Shown piece after piece: positions 13,493 to 15,917 of a stretch of 15,917 bases of DNA (its first letter is position 1; the number at the start of each line of letters is the position of its first letter). A program made the translations under genes and the position numbers. Source of the stretch: Veillonella parvula (GTDB taxonomy: Bacteria > Bacillota > Negativicutes > Veillonellales > Veillonellaceae); the NCBI GenBank assembly GCA_947096075.1, contig CAMUQE010000032.1, positions 1-15,917 on the forward strand, given 5' to 3'. The notes beneath the pieces are model-generated. The model was not told the origin of the DNA. It did not search any database and saw only the letters and a list, made by a program, of their open reading frames with translations.

Positions 13493-13556
13493 TAACTTTT
13501 TATGCATTATGATTTTTTTCTATAACAGATACAAGTATAATTACAAAATTATATGC

Positions 13557-15917
13557 CTATTGTAACATAGATGTTAATTCATCACTACCAGCTTTTAATG
13601 CTTCCATTAATTTAGCTGGTTCTTTACCGCCTGCTTGTGCCATATCTGGACGACCACCGCCATTACCACCAGCTACTTGCGCTGCAGCTTTTACGATGTT
13701 ACCAGCTTTTACACCTTTAGCAACGACGTCTTTAGATACTTTACATACAAAGTTTACCTTATCGTCACCCATAGCAGCGCCAACAAGAACTACGCCAGAG
13801 CCATTCAATTTATCAAGCCCCATATCCGCTAAGTCACGTAATTCATCGATAGAGGAGGCTTTTACAGAAGCCCCTACGAATGCAACATCGCCAATCATAA
13901 CTTTACCCGCAATGATATCTGCCGCACCCGCAGCAGAAACCTCTTTACGAATTTCTTCTAATTCTTTAGCAGTCTCTTTAGCCTCTGCCAATACTTGATG
14001 TAAACGTTCTTCTACTTGAGGCGCTTTAGTTTTAAGCTCGCCCGCCATGCGTTCAATAGTCAAACGATCTTGCTTTGCTGCATCGAGAGCTGCACGACCT
14101 GTAATAGCCTCAATACGACGTACACCAGAGCCGATACCAACTTCAGATGTTAATCGGAAGGAACCAACGAATGCCGTATTGCCTACGTGAGAACCACCAC
14201 ATAATTCAACGGAGAAGCCTGGAACCTCTACAACGCGAACTACATCGCCATATTTATCACCAAAGAGTGCCATAGCGCCTTTTGCTTTTGCTTCGTCCAT
14301 GGACATTTCAGCAATAGCAAGATCAGTTGCTTTAAGCACCTCATCGTTTACAAGCGCTTCGATTTGGTCAAGTTCCTCTTGTGTCACAGGGGAGAAATGA
14401 GTGAAGTCGAAACGCAAGTAATCTGGAGTTACTAAGGAACCAGCTTGGTTTACATGGTCGCCTAAAATTTGTTTTAAAGCCGCATGTAATAAGTGAGTTG
14501 CTGTATGGTTACGAGCCATCGCAGAACGACGGTTTGTATCTACTTCAAGAGCTACATCTTCGCCTTCAGAAATGGATCCTTCTACAACAGTACCGATATG
14601 GTATACAGTGCCTTCTGGTAAACGTTTAGTGTTATGAACCTCTACCTTACCCATTGGGCCCACGATAAAGCCTGTATCACCTAATTGACCGCCCCCTTCT
14701 GCATGGAATGGAGTCGTACGTACGATGATAGTAATTTCATCGCCGTCAGCAGCTGTTTGTAAACGTTCAGCACCTTTACCTACCATCAATACAGAAGATT
14801 CTTTTACGGTTTCATCTTCAAGAAGCTCTTCGTCTTTCAAGAATGTAATGTCTGGTGTTGCCACCTTCGCATCTTCTTTTACACGAGCTTCACGAGCGCG
14901 TTCACGTTGTTCTTTCATAGCAGCCTCAAAGCCTTCATGATCGATTGTGAAACCACGTTCAGAAGCGATTTCTTCTGTTAATTCCCAAGGGAATCCATAT
15001 GTATCATATAGTTTGAATACTTCAGAACCAGGAACTACAGTTGCTTTTTCAGCCGCTAATGTATCGATCAAGGAGTTTAATAGCTCAAGACCTTGTTCCA
15101 AGGTTTGGTTAAAGCGTTCTTCTTCGTTTTGAACCACTCGTTTAACGAAGTCTTGTTTCTCAGCAATAGATGTAATGCCAGGCCCGAGAATCTCCACAAC
15201 TACGTCAATAAGTGGAGTTAAGAAAATACCTTCAATACCAAGCAAGCGACCATGGCGTACGGCACGGCGCAAGATACGACGCAATACATAACCGCGACCT
15301 TCGTTAGATGGTAATACACCATCAGAAATCAATGCTGTTACAGCACGAGCATGGTCGGCGATAACCTTCAAAGATACATCTGTGTTTGGGTTCTCATTAT
15401 AAGTAACACCAGCGCGTTTTGCTGTAGCTTCGATGATTGGGAAAATCAAATCGGTTTCAAAGTTAGTTCTGCAACCTTGTAATACGGAAGCCAATCGTTC
15501 AAGACCGGCACCAGTATCGATGTTCTTATGTTGCAATGGCTCATATGTGCCATCTGGCATTTTATTGAATTGAGTAAACACAAGGTTCCAAATCTCTAAG
15601 TAGCGATCGCAATCACAGCCTGGTGCACAATTAGGGTCATCACAACCATGTTCAGGACCTTGGTCAAAGAAGATTTCACTGTCTGGACCACATGGGCCTT
15701 CACCGATTTCCCAGAAGTTATCTTCTAAGCGAGAGATATGGCTTTCTTCTACACCACAATCGTTATGCCATGTATCATATGCCTCTTGGTCATCTGGATA
15801 TACAGTAACATATAATCTATTTTTATCGAGTTTAATAACCTCAGTTAAGAATTCCCAAGCCCAATGAATAGCTTCTTTTTTGAAGTAGTCCCCAAAAGAG
15901 AAGTTACCGAGCATTTC
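13557..15917 (-). CDS. alaS: Alanine-tRNA ligase, N-terminal end outside the window
   Basis: Charges tRNA-Ala. About 786 codons are present; the usual length is about 875, so roughly 85 N-terminal residues lie beyond 15917. The frame is open at the window edge and begins with E-MLGNFSFGDYFKKEA, an internal motif, so the first Met is not a start. Class II motif 3 region NIDTGAGLERLASVLQ and the tRNA-recognition domain are followed by the editing domain, with HTATHLLHAAL and CGGSH giving the H/H/C/H zinc set. The C-Ala domain ends with the Gly-rich GGNGGGRPDMAQAGGK. A cysteine cluster (C91, C96, C100 and C102, counted from the first Met) sits before RYLEIWNLVFTQFN, a variant seen in part of the Firmicutes. 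It leads the alaS-ireB-ruvX cluster. Confidence 0.97.
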   Translation of the reverse strand, partial: EMLGNFSFGDYFKKEAIHWAWEFLTEVIKLDKNRLYVTVYPDDQEAYDTWHNDCGVEESHISRLEDNFWEIGEGPCGPDSEIFFDQGPEHGCDDPNCAPGCDCDRYLEIWNLVFTQFNKMPDGTYEPLQHKNIDTGAGLERLASVLQGCRTNFETDLIFPIIEATAKRAGVTYNENPNTDVSLKVIADHARAVTALISDGVLPSNEGRGYVLRRILRRAVRHGRLLGIEGIFLTPLIDVVVEILGPGITSIAEKQDFVKRVVQNEEERFNQTLEQGLELLNSLIDTLAAEKATVVPGSEVFKLYDTYGFPWELTEEIASERGFTIDHEGFEAAMKEQRERAREARVKEDAKVATPDITFLKDEELLEDETVKESSVLMVGKGAERLQTAADGDEITIIVRTTPFHAEGGGQLGDTGFIVGPMGKVEVHNTKRLPEGTVYHIGTVVEGSISEGEDVALEVDTNRRSAMARNHTATHLLHAALKQILGDHVNQAGSLVTPDYLRFDFTHFSPVTQEELDQIEALVNDEVLKATDLAIAEMSMDEAKAKGAMALFGDKYGDVVRVVEVPGFSVELCGGSHVGNTAFVGSFRLTSEVGIGSGVRRIEAITGRAALDAAKQDRLTIERMAGELKTKAPQVEERLHQVLAEAKETAKELEEIRKEVSAAGAADIIAGKVMIGDVAFVGASVKASSIDELRDLADMGLDKLNGSGVVLVGAAMGDDKVNFVCKVSKDVVAKGVKAGNIVKAAAQVAGGNGGGRPDMAQAGGKEPAKLMEALKAGSDELTSMLQ

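Noticed and set aside
1..15917. Mobile elements, prophage, tRNA, rRNA or toxin-antitoxin genes
   Set aside because: I scanned both strands and found no transposase, integrase, terminal inverted repeats, cloverleaf sequence or short toxin-antitoxin gene pair.

Overview
The window looks like a chromosomal segment of a low-to-moderate GC Gram-positive-lineage bacterium. A diderm member of the Negativicutes, most likely Veillonella or a close relative, fits best. The reasons are Firmicutes-style regulation (a T-box leader before thrS, an attenuator-type leader before infC), the Bacillus/Clostridium gene order alaS-ireB-ruvX-DUF1292-mltG-trmR-U32 peptidase, strong AGGAGG ribosome binding sites, and a secreted protein of periplasmic type. 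The genus is an inference; no rRNA gene or species marker is present. I see no prophage, insertion sequence, CRISPR array, tRNA or rRNA gene.

Region 1 (1-1460, minus strand) is the translation operon infC-rpmI-rplT (IF-3, L35, L20). It has a good sigma-70-type promoter, a roughly 120-nt leader with an intrinsic attenuator and a competing pairing, an AUU start codon on infC, and a perfect terminator after rplT. Region 2 (1500-4670) holds two unrelated transporters facing each other: a DASS/SLC13-family anion permease on the plus strand and an AAHS-like MFS permease on the minus strand. They sit between thrS and infC, which are adjacent in many bacteria.

Region 3 (4689-7092) is thrS with its complete T-box riboswitch, promoter and terminator. 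Upstream lie operator-like palindromes and a terminator for the preceding gene. Region 4 (7254-8390) is a 329-residue secreted protein of unknown function, with a 12-bp tandem repeat in its upstream region and a long 3' hairpin.

Region 5 (8425-15917, all minus strand) reads, in transcription order, alaS (5' end outside the window), ireB, ruvX, DUF1292 gene, terminator, then mltG, trmR, a TrhP-like U32 protein and a DUF4911 protein. This matches the alaS-yrzL-yrrK-yrzB-yrrL-yrrM-yrrN/O order of Bacillus subtilis. The trmR and U32 genes overlap at TAATG and together predict 5-methoxyuridine at tRNA wobble position 34. MltG carries an unusual 143-residue low-complexity tail.

Most of the window is conserved housekeeping DNA. 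The parts most worth a second look are the infC leader with its AUU start, the SNT-to-SAT changes in the DASS transporter, the palindromes before thrS, the orphan secreted protein, the MltG tail, and the DUF4911 protein beside the tRNA modification pair. I did not find a clearly new multi-gene system.
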